Below the pieces are notes generated by a model, which saw only the letters and a program-made list of their open reading frames with translations, was not told the origin of the DNA and made no database searches. Shown one piece after another: positions 1-6,921 of a stretch of 12,234 nt of DNA. The stretch covers positions 1 through 12,234 of the forward strand of contig CAMZKY010000015.1 in NCBI GenBank assembly GCA_947311455.1, in the 5' to 3' direction. Position numbers and translations under genes: made by a program. Origin of the DNA: an uncultured Marinosulfonomonas sp. (GTDB lineage Bacteria > Pseudomonadota > Alphaproteobacteria > Rhodobacterales > Rhodobacteraceae). Each line of letters begins with the position of its first letter. The stretch's first letter is position 1.

Positions 1-922
1 CCACGCGGCAGCGACAGGTGCAGCACATGCCGCCTTTACAGGAAAACGGCAGCTCAAATCCGGCGCGTGTGGCGGCGTCCAGAACTGTGTTGTCGCCCTC
101 TTCCACCATGAATTTTTTGCGCATCCCGTCGACAATCACCTCAACCTCGGCACCGACTTTGGCAACGGTTTCAGCGGCTTTTGAACGTGGTTTACGCGGC
201 GCTTCGCCGCCGGGTGTGAACCGTTCGGAATGCAGTAAATCAGCAGCGATCCCATGCGCGGTGAGCATTTCCGAAACCTCGGAAATCATCTCACCAGGGC
301 CGCATAAAAACACCCCGTCAATATGGGCCAGATCAATCGCGCCAGCCTTTGCCAATGTGGCGATTTTTTCGCCCGTTACACGGCCATTCAGCAGCGGCAC
401 ATCCTGTTCTTCGCGGCTAAGAATATGGATGGTTGTCAGCCGATCCATATACTGATCTTTCAACGCATCCAACGCATCGCGAAACATGATATGTGCCAGA
501 TCGCGGTTGCCATAAACAAGCGTAACCTGCGCGCCGCCTTGCAATGCGTGTGCCGCAATAGACACCATCGGCGTGATCCCCGATCCCGCTGCAATCAGCA
601 GAATATCGCGCTGGCCGTCATAGGTAAATCGCCCTTCCGGCGGCATCACTTGCACGGTGTCCCCTGCTTTCAGATTTTGGGCAAAGGAGGAAAACAACCC
701 ATCCTCAATCTGCCGAACACCCACAAAGATTTGCCCCTCCGGCCCGCAGGCAATGGAATAGGAGCGTCGCACATCTTCGCCGTTGATATCCGCGCGAAGA
801 GTTAAATACTGCCCCGCAGTAAATGCGTATATATCGGCAAGAGCATCCGGAATATCAAATGTTAAAATAACCGCGTCGGGTGCGGTTTTTTCAACATCGG
901 AAAGCGTTAATTCGTTGAACAT
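1..922 (-). CDS. paaE: PaaE, phenylacetyl-CoA epoxidase reductase subunit (partial, C-terminus off the left edge)
   Basis: Passes electrons from NAD(P)H through FAD and a 2Fe-2S cluster to the PaaA di-iron centre of the ring epoxidase. I translated this frame directly. Residues 53-56 read RSYS, the FAD-binding RxYS motif of ferredoxin-NADP reductase folds. Residues 113-119 read GSGITPM and 207-212 CGPGEM, the nicotinamide-binding motifs. After a linker, the C-terminal plant-type ferredoxin domain begins, and Cys295, Cys300 and Cys303 (CKGGMCCTC) supply three cluster ligands. About 307 codons are present; family members are usually near 350-360 residues, so roughly the last 50, including the fourth cluster cysteine, lie outside. 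The start is an ATG preceded by AGGGAG about 8 bases upstream, and it lies 12 bp after the paaD stop. Family and role are clear; only the end is missing. Confidence 0.95.
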   Translation of the reverse strand, partial: MFNELTLSDVEKTAPDAVILTFDIPDALADIYAFTAGQYLTLRADINGEDVRRSYSIACGPEGQIFVGVRQIEDGLFSSFAQNLKAGDTVQVMPPEGRFTYDGQRDILLIAAGSGITPMVSIAAHALQGGAQVTLVYGNRDLAHIMFRDALDALKDQYMDRLTTIHILSREEQDVPLLNGRVTGEKIATLAKAGAIDLAHIDGVFLCGPGEMISEVSEMLTAHGIAADLLHSERFTPGGEAPRKPRSKAAETVAKVGAEVEVIVDGMRKKFMVEEGDNTVLDAATRAGFELPFSCKGGMCCTCRCRV

Positions 923-934
923 ATCAGATGCTCC

Positions 935-1429
935 CTAAATGCATTTGAAATAGTCGAAAGGCTCAAGGCACGCCATGCAACGATAATGCGCTTTGCACGG
1001 GGTTGAGCCAAATTCACTAATTTTTTCAGTGGTTTGTGATCCGCATTTCGGACAGGACACAACAGTTTCGCCAAACAGCGCCGGTTTTGAATTGCTGCCT
1101 TTTACCGGCGGCGCAATGCCGGAATCCTTTAGCTTTGCAAGGCCTGCGTCGCTGATCCAGTCGGTTGTCCAAGATGGCGAAATCATCCGTTCAATCCTGG
1201 CCGTGAAACCGGCCTTTGTCAGGGCTTCAAGGATCGCGTCCTCGATAAACTGCACTGCGGGGCAACCCGAATAGGTGGGCGTAACCTGTGCAATTACCGT
1301 GCCGTTTTCACCCGCGATCACCTCACGCAGGATGCCCAGTTCGGCCACCGTTACGCAGGGCAATTCGGGATCAGGCACCATCGCGGCAACCGCCCACGCG
1401 GCTTGAATTTGGTCAACCACTTCGTTCAC
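935..1429 (-). CDS. paaD: PaaD, phenylacetyl-CoA epoxidase assembly protein (MIP18/DUF59 family)
   Basis: About 164 residues. The N-terminal part is a MIP18-like (DUF59) domain with DPELP near residue 21 and TPTYSGCP near 51-58, whose cysteine is the conserved one in this Fe-S maturation family. The C-terminal part is a zinc-ribbon-like module with CPKC near 127-130 and CKAHYRCMAC near 146-155, a hallmark of PaaD. PaaD is needed for epoxidase activity in vivo and is thought to help mature metal centres. There is no ATG at the expected start. The best choice is GTG at 1429, which overlaps the paaC stop as GTGA; a TTG three bases earlier (1432) is also in frame. The overlap suggests translational coupling to paaC. 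Confidence 0.93.
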   Translation of the reverse strand: MNEVVDQIQAAWAVAAMVPDPELPCVTVAELGILREVIAGENGTVIAQVTPTYSGCPAVQFIEDAILEALTKAGFTARIERMISPSWTTDWISDAGLAKLKDSGIAPPVKGSNSKPALFGETVVSCPKCGSQTTEKISEFGSTPCKAHYRCMACLEPFDYFKCI

Positions 1430-2154
1430 CAAACAGCCCCGGGATGGGCGCGTTGCAAGTATTGCATTGGCGCCAGCATATGGCCCAATGTTTCACCGTG
1501 CTCGCCAATGCGTCCACCCTGTTGGGCATGGACCGGATCCGGAAATGCGAGGCCAGCTTGAACGAAAACCGATTTAACCGAGGCCTCCCACTGCGTCCGA
1601 ATTTCGGCGCGATCCGGCAGGGCATCATTGGCAGTTTGGGTGGTGAATAGTTCCTCCCAATAAGGGTGCAGATCATTAATCGCCGCCTGCATTTTGGCGC
1701 GGCTTACATCGGTACCATCCCCAAGGCGCACGACCCATTCGCCAGCGTGGCGCAGGTGGTAGGCCATTTCCTTGACCGCCTTACCGGCAACACCGGAAAT
1801 CACCGCGTCGGATGACCCAAGCGCGGCCTGCCAAAACGGCTCCATAAAGGCGGCGAAATAGAATTGGCGCAGCATGGTACAAGAGAAATCACCGTTGGGG
1901 CGCTCCACCAGCAAACAATTGAAATATTCACGCTCGCTGCGTAAATAGGCCAGATCATCTTCGGACCGGTTTTTTCCTTCTAGAACAGCTGCATAAGAAA
2001 ACAACGTGCGTGCCGATCCCAGCAAATCAAGCGCCATATTTGACAGCGCCAGATCCTCCTCTAACATCGGGCCGTGGCCACACCATTCCGATAGGCGATG
2101 CGACAGAATCAGATGATCATCCGCAAGCTCCAAAACAGCCTGATACAGCGACAT
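1426..2154 (-). CDS. paaC: PaaC, structural subunit of phenylacetyl-CoA epoxidase
   Basis: A ferritin-like helical protein of 242 residues that pairs with PaaA in the epoxidase core. PaaC keeps the fold of the catalytic subunit but is regarded as non-catalytic in this family. Evidence is the N-terminal ADDHLILSHRLSEWCGHGP segment, the LALSNMALDLLG helix, the EMAYHLRHAGEWVVRLGDGT segment, and the C-terminal GRIGEHGETLGHMLAPMQ followed by LQRAHPG, the typical PaaC ending. The length is normal. Two starts are possible: ATG at 2154, sharing its A with the paaB stop (TGATG), or GTG one codon earlier at 2157. I prefer the ATG. The stop overlaps the start of paaD, so paaB, paaC and paaD are chained by overlaps. 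Confidence 0.95.
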   Translation of the reverse strand: MSLYQAVLELADDHLILSHRLSEWCGHGPMLEEDLALSNMALDLLGSARTLFSYAAVLEGKNRSEDDLAYLRSEREYFNCLLVERPNGDFSCTMLRQFYFAAFMEPFWQAALGSSDAVISGVAGKAVKEMAYHLRHAGEWVVRLGDGTDVSRAKMQAAINDLHPYWEELFTTQTANDALPDRAEIRTQWEASVKSVFVQAGLAFPDPVHAQQGGRIGEHGETLGHMLAPMQYLQRAHPGAVW

Positions 2155-2438
2155 CACATATGCCCCACTTCGTCGGGTATTTTGTAAAAGGTAGGGTGGC
2201 GATAAATCTTGTCACCAGCAGGATCAAAGGTTTCATCGGCATGGGCCGGATCACTGGCCACAATCGCATCAGAGCGCATGATCCAGATCGAGGTGCCTTC
2301 TTCGCGCCGCGTATAAACATCACGCGCCGCATCCAGTGCTAAAACCTCATCAGCCGCATGCAGGCTACCCACGTGTTTATGGGCTAAGCCATTGCGCGGG
2401 CGGATAAATACTTCCCATAAGGGGGTTACATCAGTCAA
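2154..2438 (-). CDS. paaB: PaaB, phenylacetyl-CoA epoxidase subunit
   Basis: A small (about 94-residue) bridging subunit of the epoxidase. The core LWEVFIRPRNGLAHKHVGSL, then DARDVYTRREEG and IWIMRS, match the PaaB family over nearly the whole length. There is no ATG near the expected start. Two TTG codons lie in frame, at 2444 and 2438. The ribosome-binding sequence AAGGA sits at 2447-2451, only about 2 bases from the first TTG but about 8 from the second, so TTG at 2438 is the better start and gives MTDVTPLWEV, the length usual for PaaB. The paaA stop lies 17 bp upstream. A TTG start may keep PaaB output below PaaA. Confidence 0.93.
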   Translation of the reverse strand: MTDVTPLWEVFIRPRNGLAHKHVGSLHAADEVLALDAARDVYTRREEGTSIWIMRSDAIVASDPAHADETFDPAGDKIYRHPTFYKIPDEVGHM

Positions 2439-2455
2439 TTTCAAATTCCTTATTT

Positions 2456-3448
2456 CTATTCAGCAGCCATACGCGCGGCACGTTTTTCAGCGTGGGCCAA
2501 CGCAGCTTCACGCACCCATGCGCCATCATCATGTGCCCTCTTACGCGCGGCCAGACGCTCACGGTTCATCACGCCGTCGCCGTTGACAACACGCCAGAAT
2601 TCATCCCAGTCGATCGGGCCATGCACATAGCCCCCAGCACCGTTGTTCAGAGTGTCGTCCCAATTCAGATCAGGATCAGGGATGGTCAGTCCTAGGAATT
2701 CGGCCTGTGGCACGGTGGCGTTGATAAATTTGTTGCGTAGGGCATCATTGGAAAAGCGTTTGATCTTCCATTTCATTGATTGTTCCGAATGGGCACTGTC
2801 GCCATCATGGGGGCCAAACATCATCAGGGCGGGCCACCACAAACGGTTTAACGCATCCTGCGCCATGTCCTTTTGTGCTTTGGTACCGTTGCACATGGTC
2901 AGCATGATTTCATAACCCTGCCGTTGGTGAAACGATTCCTCGGCACAGACGCGAATCATCGCGCGGGCATAAGGGCCGTAGGAGCATCGACACAACGCAA
3001 TCTGGTTCATGATCGCCGCCCCGTCCACCAGCCAACCAACGGCGCCCATATCGGCCCAGTTCAGGGTGGGGTAATTGAAGATCGAGGAATATTTGGCTTT
3101 GCCCGAGATCAGTTCTTCGGTCATCTGCTCGCGGCTAACACCTAGAGTTTCGGCGGCCGAATAGAGGTATAGCCCGTGGCCCCCCTCATCCTGCACTTTG
3201 GCCAACAGCGCCGCTTTACGTTTCAGGCTGGGCGCGCGGGTGTTCCAGTTGCCTTCGGGCAGCATCCCGACAATTTCGGAGTGGGCGTGTTGGCCGATCT
3301 GACGCACCAAAGTGCGGCGATATCCGGCGGGCATCGGATCGTTTGGTTCAATCTTTTCTTCGGCGTCAATGCGCGCTTGAAATGCGGCAAGGAATTCTTC
3401 TGTTTCATTGGTGCTTCCGTCTGCGCCGATCAATCCTTGTGAATACAT
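2456..3448 (-). CDS. paaA: PaaA, catalytic di-iron subunit of phenylacetyl-CoA epoxidase
   Basis: The oxygenase subunit that converts phenylacetyl-CoA to its 1,2-epoxide with O2, the committed step of aerobic phenylacetate breakdown. It has 330 residues, normal for the family. The di-iron ligand motifs are visible: Glu58 within HSEIVGMLPEG, Glu88-Gly-Gly-His91 (VQDEGGHG), and Glu171-Ser-Phe-His174 (EESFHQRQGYE). The C-terminal half carries WPALMMFGPHD and IPDPDLNWD, both typical of PaaA. The start is an ATG with a strong AGGAGG (3455-3460) six bases upstream, the best ribosome-binding site in the operon. It is the first gene of the run and lies just downstream of a good promoter. Confidence 0.97.
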   Translation of the reverse strand: MYSQGLIGADGSTNETEEFLAAFQARIDAEEKIEPNDPMPAGYRRTLVRQIGQHAHSEIVGMLPEGNWNTRAPSLKRKAALLAKVQDEGGHGLYLYSAAETLGVSREQMTEELISGKAKYSSIFNYPTLNWADMGAVGWLVDGAAIMNQIALCRCSYGPYARAMIRVCAEESFHQRQGYEIMLTMCNGTKAQKDMAQDALNRLWWPALMMFGPHDGDSAHSEQSMKWKIKRFSNDALRNKFINATVPQAEFLGLTIPDPDLNWDDTLNNGAGGYVHGPIDWDEFWRVVNGDGVMNRERLAARKRAHDDGAWVREAALAHAEKRAARMAAE

Positions 3449-3470
3449 ATCAGGCCTCCTGTTCGGGCCC

Positions 3471-3498
3471 TTTATATGTTACAAATTGTAAATATCAA
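3471..3498 (-). promoter_or_regulatory. paaA promoter with palindromic operator in the spacer
   Basis: Read on the minus strand: -35 TTGATA (3493-3498), a 16-bp spacer, and -10 TATAAA (3471-3476). Transcription would begin near 3464, giving a leader of about 16 nt that contains AGGAGG. The spacer holds TTACAATTTGTAA (3479-3491), a perfect inverted repeat of six bases each side of one central base. A dimeric protein bound there would block RNA polymerase, so this looks like a repressor operator. The paa regulator (PaaR/PaaX type in other bacteria) is not in the window; the link to such a protein is inference. Confidence 0.6.
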
Positions 3499-3558
3499 TG
3501 TGATTTTTGTGACGTTTTTGTACCTTGCACCTTTTTCACTGAAAACGGATACAGGGAC

Positions 3559-4410
3559 ATGACTTTTTCTATGCTTTCATTCGGCCATGGTTATAGCGCG
3601 CAAGCCCTTGCCGAAGAGCTGATCCCTGCGGGTTGGGCCATCACCGGAACCACGCGCGATGCTGCGAATTTACCGGCAATCAATGCTCAAGGTGTTAACG
3701 CGGTTTTATGGCCGGGCACCGATGTTTCCGGCACGCTGAAAAATGCCACACATCTGCTGATTTCCGTCGCGCCAAATGCAGAGGGTGATCCGGTTTTGAA
3801 TGCGCTAAGCGATCAGATAGCCGCCGCCCCGATTTTGCGGTGGATTGGATATCTGTCCACCATCGGTGTTTATGGTGACCATGGGGGCGCATGGGTGGAC
3901 GAAGATACTCCCCTTACCCCCGCCACCAAACGTGGTAAGCTACGAGTGCAAGCCGAGGCCGATTGGCAAGGGCTTGCCACGCGTTATGATCTGCCGCTAC
4001 ATATCTTTCGCCTTGCCGGAATTTATGGCCCAGGGCGCGGGCCGTTCGCCAAAGTGCGCAGCGGCACAGCGCGCCGTATCATCAAAAAGAACCAGCTGTT
4101 TTCACGCATACATGTCGAAGATATTGCGCGGGTTTTACTGGCCTCTATCAACGCGCCCAACGCTGGCCGGATTTATAATGTGTGTGACAATAATCCAGCG
4201 CCACCCGAAGATGTAATTGCTTATGCCGCCAAATTGCTGGGCCTGCCGGTGCCCGCCGCTGTTGACTACGACACGGCTGATATGACCCCGATGGCACGCA
4301 GCTTTTATGCCGAGTCCAAAAAGGTACGCAATGACCGGATCAAAGCCGAATTGGGGGTGGAATTAAGATATCCCACCTATCAGGATGGGCTGACCGCATT
4401 GATGAAATAA
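3559..4410 (+). CDS. NAD(P)-dependent epimerase/reductase, YeeZ-like extended SDR family
   Basis: A 283-residue Rossmann-fold protein. The N-terminal strand and turn read MLSFGHGYSAQALA (GHGYSA at 9-14), a variant of the dinucleotide-binding GxGxxA loop. Further along are LLISVAP, then YLSTIGVYGDHGGAWVDEDT, then FRLAGIYGPGRGP, then SRIHVEDIARVL and IYNVCDNNPAPPEDVI, all typical of YeeZ-like members of the extended SDR family. The substrate is not known for this group. I chose ATG 3559 because the Rossmann strand starts right after it; another ATG at 3571 is possible, and GGA at 3547-3549 or AGGGA at 3553 could serve as ribosome-binding site. The frame stays open upstream to 3343 but there it only shadows paaA. 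The gene is divergent from paaA and convergent with arsR. Confidence 0.82.
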   Translation: MTFSMLSFGHGYSAQALAEELIPAGWAITGTTRDAANLPAINAQGVNAVLWPGTDVSGTLKNATHLLISVAPNAEGDPVLNALSDQIAAAPILRWIGYLSTIGVYGDHGGAWVDEDTPLTPATKRGKLRVQAEADWQGLATRYDLPLHIFRLAGIYGPGRGPFAKVRSGTARRIIKKNQLFSRIHVEDIARVLLASINAPNAGRIYNVCDNNPAPPEDVIAYAAKLLGLPVPAAVDYDTADMTPMARSFYAESKKVRNDRIKAELGVELRYPTYQDGLTALMK

Positions 4411-4436
4411 GGGCCAGTTTGGGTTTTTGTAACAGT

Positions 4437-4733
4437 TCAAGCCGCGTTGATCTTTGACCCATAATCAAACGCGCCCAAACGCAAGGCTGCGCGATCAATC
4501 GAAACCCAGGTTTCACGTCCCTTTGGCTGCCTGCGTAAAATCCCGCCATGGTTCATAACCTTAAGATGATGTGCAAGCGTGGCGGATGTTAGGCCGCTAT
4601 GAGCCATAAGGCGCCCGAATGAGATACCTTTTGCACCATAAGGCAACAATAGGTCGCACAACATCTGCCGCCGACGATGGGCAAGGGCGTTAAAAAATGC
4701 GGCGGTTTTGTCTTGGTGATTTGTTGGTTTCAA
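4437..4733 (-). CDS. ArsR-family winged-helix transcriptional regulator
   Basis: 98 residues with a single winged-helix DNA-binding domain. FNALAHRRRQMLCDLLLP is the first helix pair, FGRLMAHSGLTSATLAHHLKVM the helix-turn-helix with recognition helix near residues 48-60, and GGILRRQPKGRETWVSID the beta wing. Only one cysteine is present and the ELCVCDL metal site of classical ArsR/SmtB sensors is absent, so metal sensing is unlikely; the ligand is unknown. The start is TTG at 4733, with AAGGA about 8-9 bases upstream; the nearby upstream ATG meets a stop after six codons. The stop is 26 bp from the end of the convergent epimerase gene. Autoregulation is suggested by the inverted repeat just upstream. 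Confidence 0.85.
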   Translation of the reverse strand: MKPTNHQDKTAAFFNALAHRRRQMLCDLLLPYGAKGISFGRLMAHSGLTSATLAHHLKVMNHGGILRRQPKGRETWVSIDRAALRLGAFDYGSKINAA

Positions 4734-4775
4734 TCGGGTTTTCCTTTCATGACATACGCGGCATTTGATGCGCGA

Positions 4776-4799
4776 ACTAAACTACTAAGCTATTTTAGT
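4776..4799. promoter_or_regulatory. Candidate operator upstream of the arsR-family gene
   Basis: ACTAAA (4776-4781) and TTTAGT (4794-4799) form a perfect 6-bp inverted repeat across a 12-bp AT-rich centre that itself has TA...TA symmetry. It lies 43-66 bp before the regulator's start codon, where an ArsR-type dimer would bind to control its own gene. A TTGACC lies further upstream on the minus strand near 4830, with TAAAAT hexamers downstream of it, but the 20-bp spacing is too long to call a firm promoter. Confidence 0.35.
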
Positions 4800-4902
4800 G
4801 TTTCTATTTTAAGAAATGATGAACAGATACAGGTCAACACAGGATTTCGATCGAATTGACAAAAAAGTCATTGCATCAGAGCAAAGCCTTCAAAACACAA
4901 CT

Positions 4903-4932
4903 TTGCATTCAGACGTCAAACGCCAGTATAAT
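4903..4932 (+). promoter_or_regulatory. Sigma70-like promoter with no evident gene, pointing into dxs antisense
   Basis: On the plus strand, TTGCAT (4903-4908), an 18-bp spacer and a consensus TATAAT (4927-4932). A start near 4939-4940 would give RNA antisense to the 3' end of dxs. The rest of 4734-4980 holds the arsR operator candidate, a 10-bp palindrome TTCGATCGAA (4845-4854), a short repeat TGAC-A6-GTCA (4857-4870) and GCAAAG/CTTTGC arms (4881-4906). I see no convincing gene in this gap. It also contains the 3' flank of dxs, where no clear rho-independent terminator is visible. Confidence 0.3.
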
Positions 4933-4980
4933 TAGGTAGAAGAAATGGGCTGGGGCGGCTTCGTTTGCGGGAAAACTAAA

Positions 4981-6909
4981 TCATGCGCGGCGACTGGACA
5001 GATCTGCAACCCCGAGTGCCTCAAGAACCTTAGCCTCGATATCAGGCGCATTCATCGCAGCCGCTGCATACATCGCGCGGGGTGCAGCGTGATCAATGAA
5101 CGTGTCCGGAAAGACCATAGAGCGGAATTTTAACCCCGTATCAAACACGCCTTCATCGGCTAGCAATTGTGCCACATGGCTGCCAAAACCACCAATGGCA
5201 CCTTCTTCGATGGTGATCAGTGCCTCGTGATCTGCCGCCAAAGCAAGGATCAATTCACGATCCAGGGGTTTGGCAAAACGGGCGTCCGCAATGGTGGGCG
5301 TAATGCCTTTGGCTGCCAGTGATTCAGCGGCTTTCTGCACTTCGGACAAGCGCGTGCCAAATGACAAAATCGCCACACGCGCGCCTTTGCAAATGATCCG
5401 GCCTTTGCCGATTTCCAGCGGCACACCGCGTTCGGGCAATTCAATACCTACGCCTTCACCGCGTGGAAAACGAAACGCGCTGGGGCGATCGTCAATCGAA
5501 GCTGCGGTGGCCACCATATGCACTAGCTCGGCCTCGTCTGCGGCGGCCATCACCACAAAATCCGGCAGGTTGGCCAGAAACGCAATGTCAAAAACACCCG
5601 CGTGTGTTGGCCCATCTGCCCCCACCAGTCCGGCGCGATCAATGGCAAAACGCACGGGCAAACGTTGCACCGCTACGTCATGCACAATCTGGTCATATCC
5701 GCGCTGTAAGAACGTCGAATACATCGTGCAAAATGGTTTCATTCCGCCAGCGGCCAACGCCGCGCTAAACGTCACGCCATGCTGTTCGGCGATCCCCACA
5801 TCGAAACACCGGCTGGGGTAGCGTTCCGCAAACAGGTTCAAACCGGTGCCATCAGGCATTGCAGCCGTGACGGCGCAAACCTTGTCATCTTCGGCGGCCA
5901 CGGCCAGCAAACTATCGGCAAACACCTTGGTATAGCTAGGCGCGTTGCTGGGCGATTTATGCTGCTTTCCGGTTAGTACATCAAATTTCGCCGTGGCATG
6001 GCCCTTGTCCCGCGCGGTTTCTGCAGGGGCATATCCTTTGCCCTTTTTTGTAATCACATGGATCAGCATCGGCCCCGTGGCGCGGTCTTTCACCGTGCGC
6101 AGGATTGCCAACAGTTGTTCCATATCATGCCCGTCAATCGGCCCGACATAGGAAAAGCCTAGCTCCTCAAACAAGGTGCCACCAACGGTCATGGATTTAA
6201 TCATTTCCTTGGCGCGTTTTGCCCCCTCTTGAAAGGGTTCCGGAAGCAAGCTTACCGCGCCTTTGGCAGCAGATTTCAGTTCCTGAAACGGCTCTCCTGC
6301 ATACAAGCGCGATAGATAGGCCGACATTGCGCCAACCGGCGGCGCAATCGACATTTCGTTATCGTTCAAAATCACGAACATACGTTTTTTCAAATGGCCC
6401 GCATTGTTCATCGCCTCATACGCCATGCCCGCACTTAGAGATCCGTCGCCGATCACCGCAATCGAATCCCCGATCCCGTGTTCGGGTGCACCACCCAAAT
6501 CGCGCGCCACGGCAAAGCCAAGCGCCGCAGAAATGGAGGTAGAGCTATGACCAGCGCCAAACGGATCATAAGCACTTTCGCTGCGTTTGGTGAAGCCAGA
6601 CAAGCCGTTTTCAGCGCGTAAGGTGCGAATTCGATCACGCCGTCCGGTTATCACCTTATGCGGATAACACTGGTGGCCCACATCCCAGATCAAACGGTCG
6701 CGCGGCATATCAAACACCGCATGCAAAGCAACAGTCAGTTCAACCACCCCCAGACCCGCGCCCAAATGCCCACCCGTTTCAGACACGGCTGATACAACTT
6801 CTTCGCGCACTTCGTCGGCCAGAGTTTTCAGCTCGCGATCATTCAGATGCTTGATATCAGACGGCGTTTCAACACGATCCAGTGTTGGTGTATGTGGTCT
6901 ATTGCTCAT
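4981..6909 (-). CDS. dxs: 1-deoxy-D-xylulose-5-phosphate synthase
   Basis: Thiamine-diphosphate enzyme condensing pyruvate and glyceraldehyde 3-phosphate to 1-deoxy-D-xylulose 5-phosphate, the entry step of the MEP isoprenoid pathway; it also feeds thiamine and pyridoxal synthesis. 642 residues, the usual length. Motifs in order: GGHLGAGLG with His48; WDVGHQCYPHKVITGR (75-90); the thiamine-diphosphate signature GDGSLSAGMAYEAMNN (154-169) followed by LNDNEMSI; GPIDGHD (257-262); FDVGIAEQH with Glu375, the catalytic glutamate of the pyrimidine domain; and DRAGLVGADGPTHAG (424-438). The C-terminal transketolase-C domain is complete (ITIEEGAIGGFGSH). The ATG start has AAAAGG about 9 bases upstream and lies 12 bp after the ispA stop. 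It is the last gene of the run and its most distal product. Confidence 0.98.
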   Translation of the reverse strand: MSNRPHTPTLDRVETPSDIKHLNDRELKTLADEVREEVVSAVSETGGHLGAGLGVVELTVALHAVFDMPRDRLIWDVGHQCYPHKVITGRRDRIRTLRAENGLSGFTKRSESAYDPFGAGHSSTSISAALGFAVARDLGGAPEHGIGDSIAVIGDGSLSAGMAYEAMNNAGHLKKRMFVILNDNEMSIAPPVGAMSAYLSRLYAGEPFQELKSAAKGAVSLLPEPFQEGAKRAKEMIKSMTVGGTLFEELGFSYVGPIDGHDMEQLLAILRTVKDRATGPMLIHVITKKGKGYAPAETARDKGHATAKFDVLTGKQHKSPSNAPSYTKVFADSLLAVAAEDDKVCAVTAAMPDGTGLNLFAERYPSRCFDVGIAEQHGVTFSAALAAGGMKPFCTMYSTFLQRGYDQIVHDVAVQRLPVRFAIDRAGLVGADGPTHAGVFDIAFLANLPDFVVMAAADEAELVHMVATAASIDDRPSAFRFPRGEGVGIELPERGVPLEIGKGRIICKGARVAILSFGTRLSEVQKAAESLAAKGITPTIADARFAKPLDRELILALAADHEALITIEEGAIGGFGSHVAQLLADEGVFDTGLKFRSMVFPDTFIDHAAPRAMYAAAAMNAPDIEAKVLEALGVADLSSRRA

Positions 6910-6921
6910 CAGAAATGCCTT

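Noticed and set aside
18..805. Two plus-strand open frames (18-455 and 323-805)
   Set aside because: Both are antisense to paaE, whose motifs are clear on the minus strand.
3499..3512. TGTGA-TTTT-TGTGA as a CRP-type site
   Set aside because: The two halves are direct, not inverted, so they do not form the CRP palindrome.
3343..3558. N-terminal extension of the YeeZ-like protein to 3343
   Set aside because: It would overlap paaA and its promoter; the Rossmann strand begins at the ATG at 3559.
4857..4870. TGAC-A6-GTCA as a terminator of dxs or arsR
   Set aside because: The stem is only 4 bp with an A/T loop and no T-run in a suitable position.
4945..5133. 62-codon cysteine-rich frame after the TATAAT promoter
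   Set aside because: It is mostly antisense to dxs, and its AGG-type ribosome site would lie before the expected transcript start. I kept the promoter as a finding but not the protein.
5270..5821. 183-codon open frame on the plus strand
   Set aside because: It lies fully inside dxs in antisense; its protein is rich in Ala, Ser, Arg and Pro with no motif.
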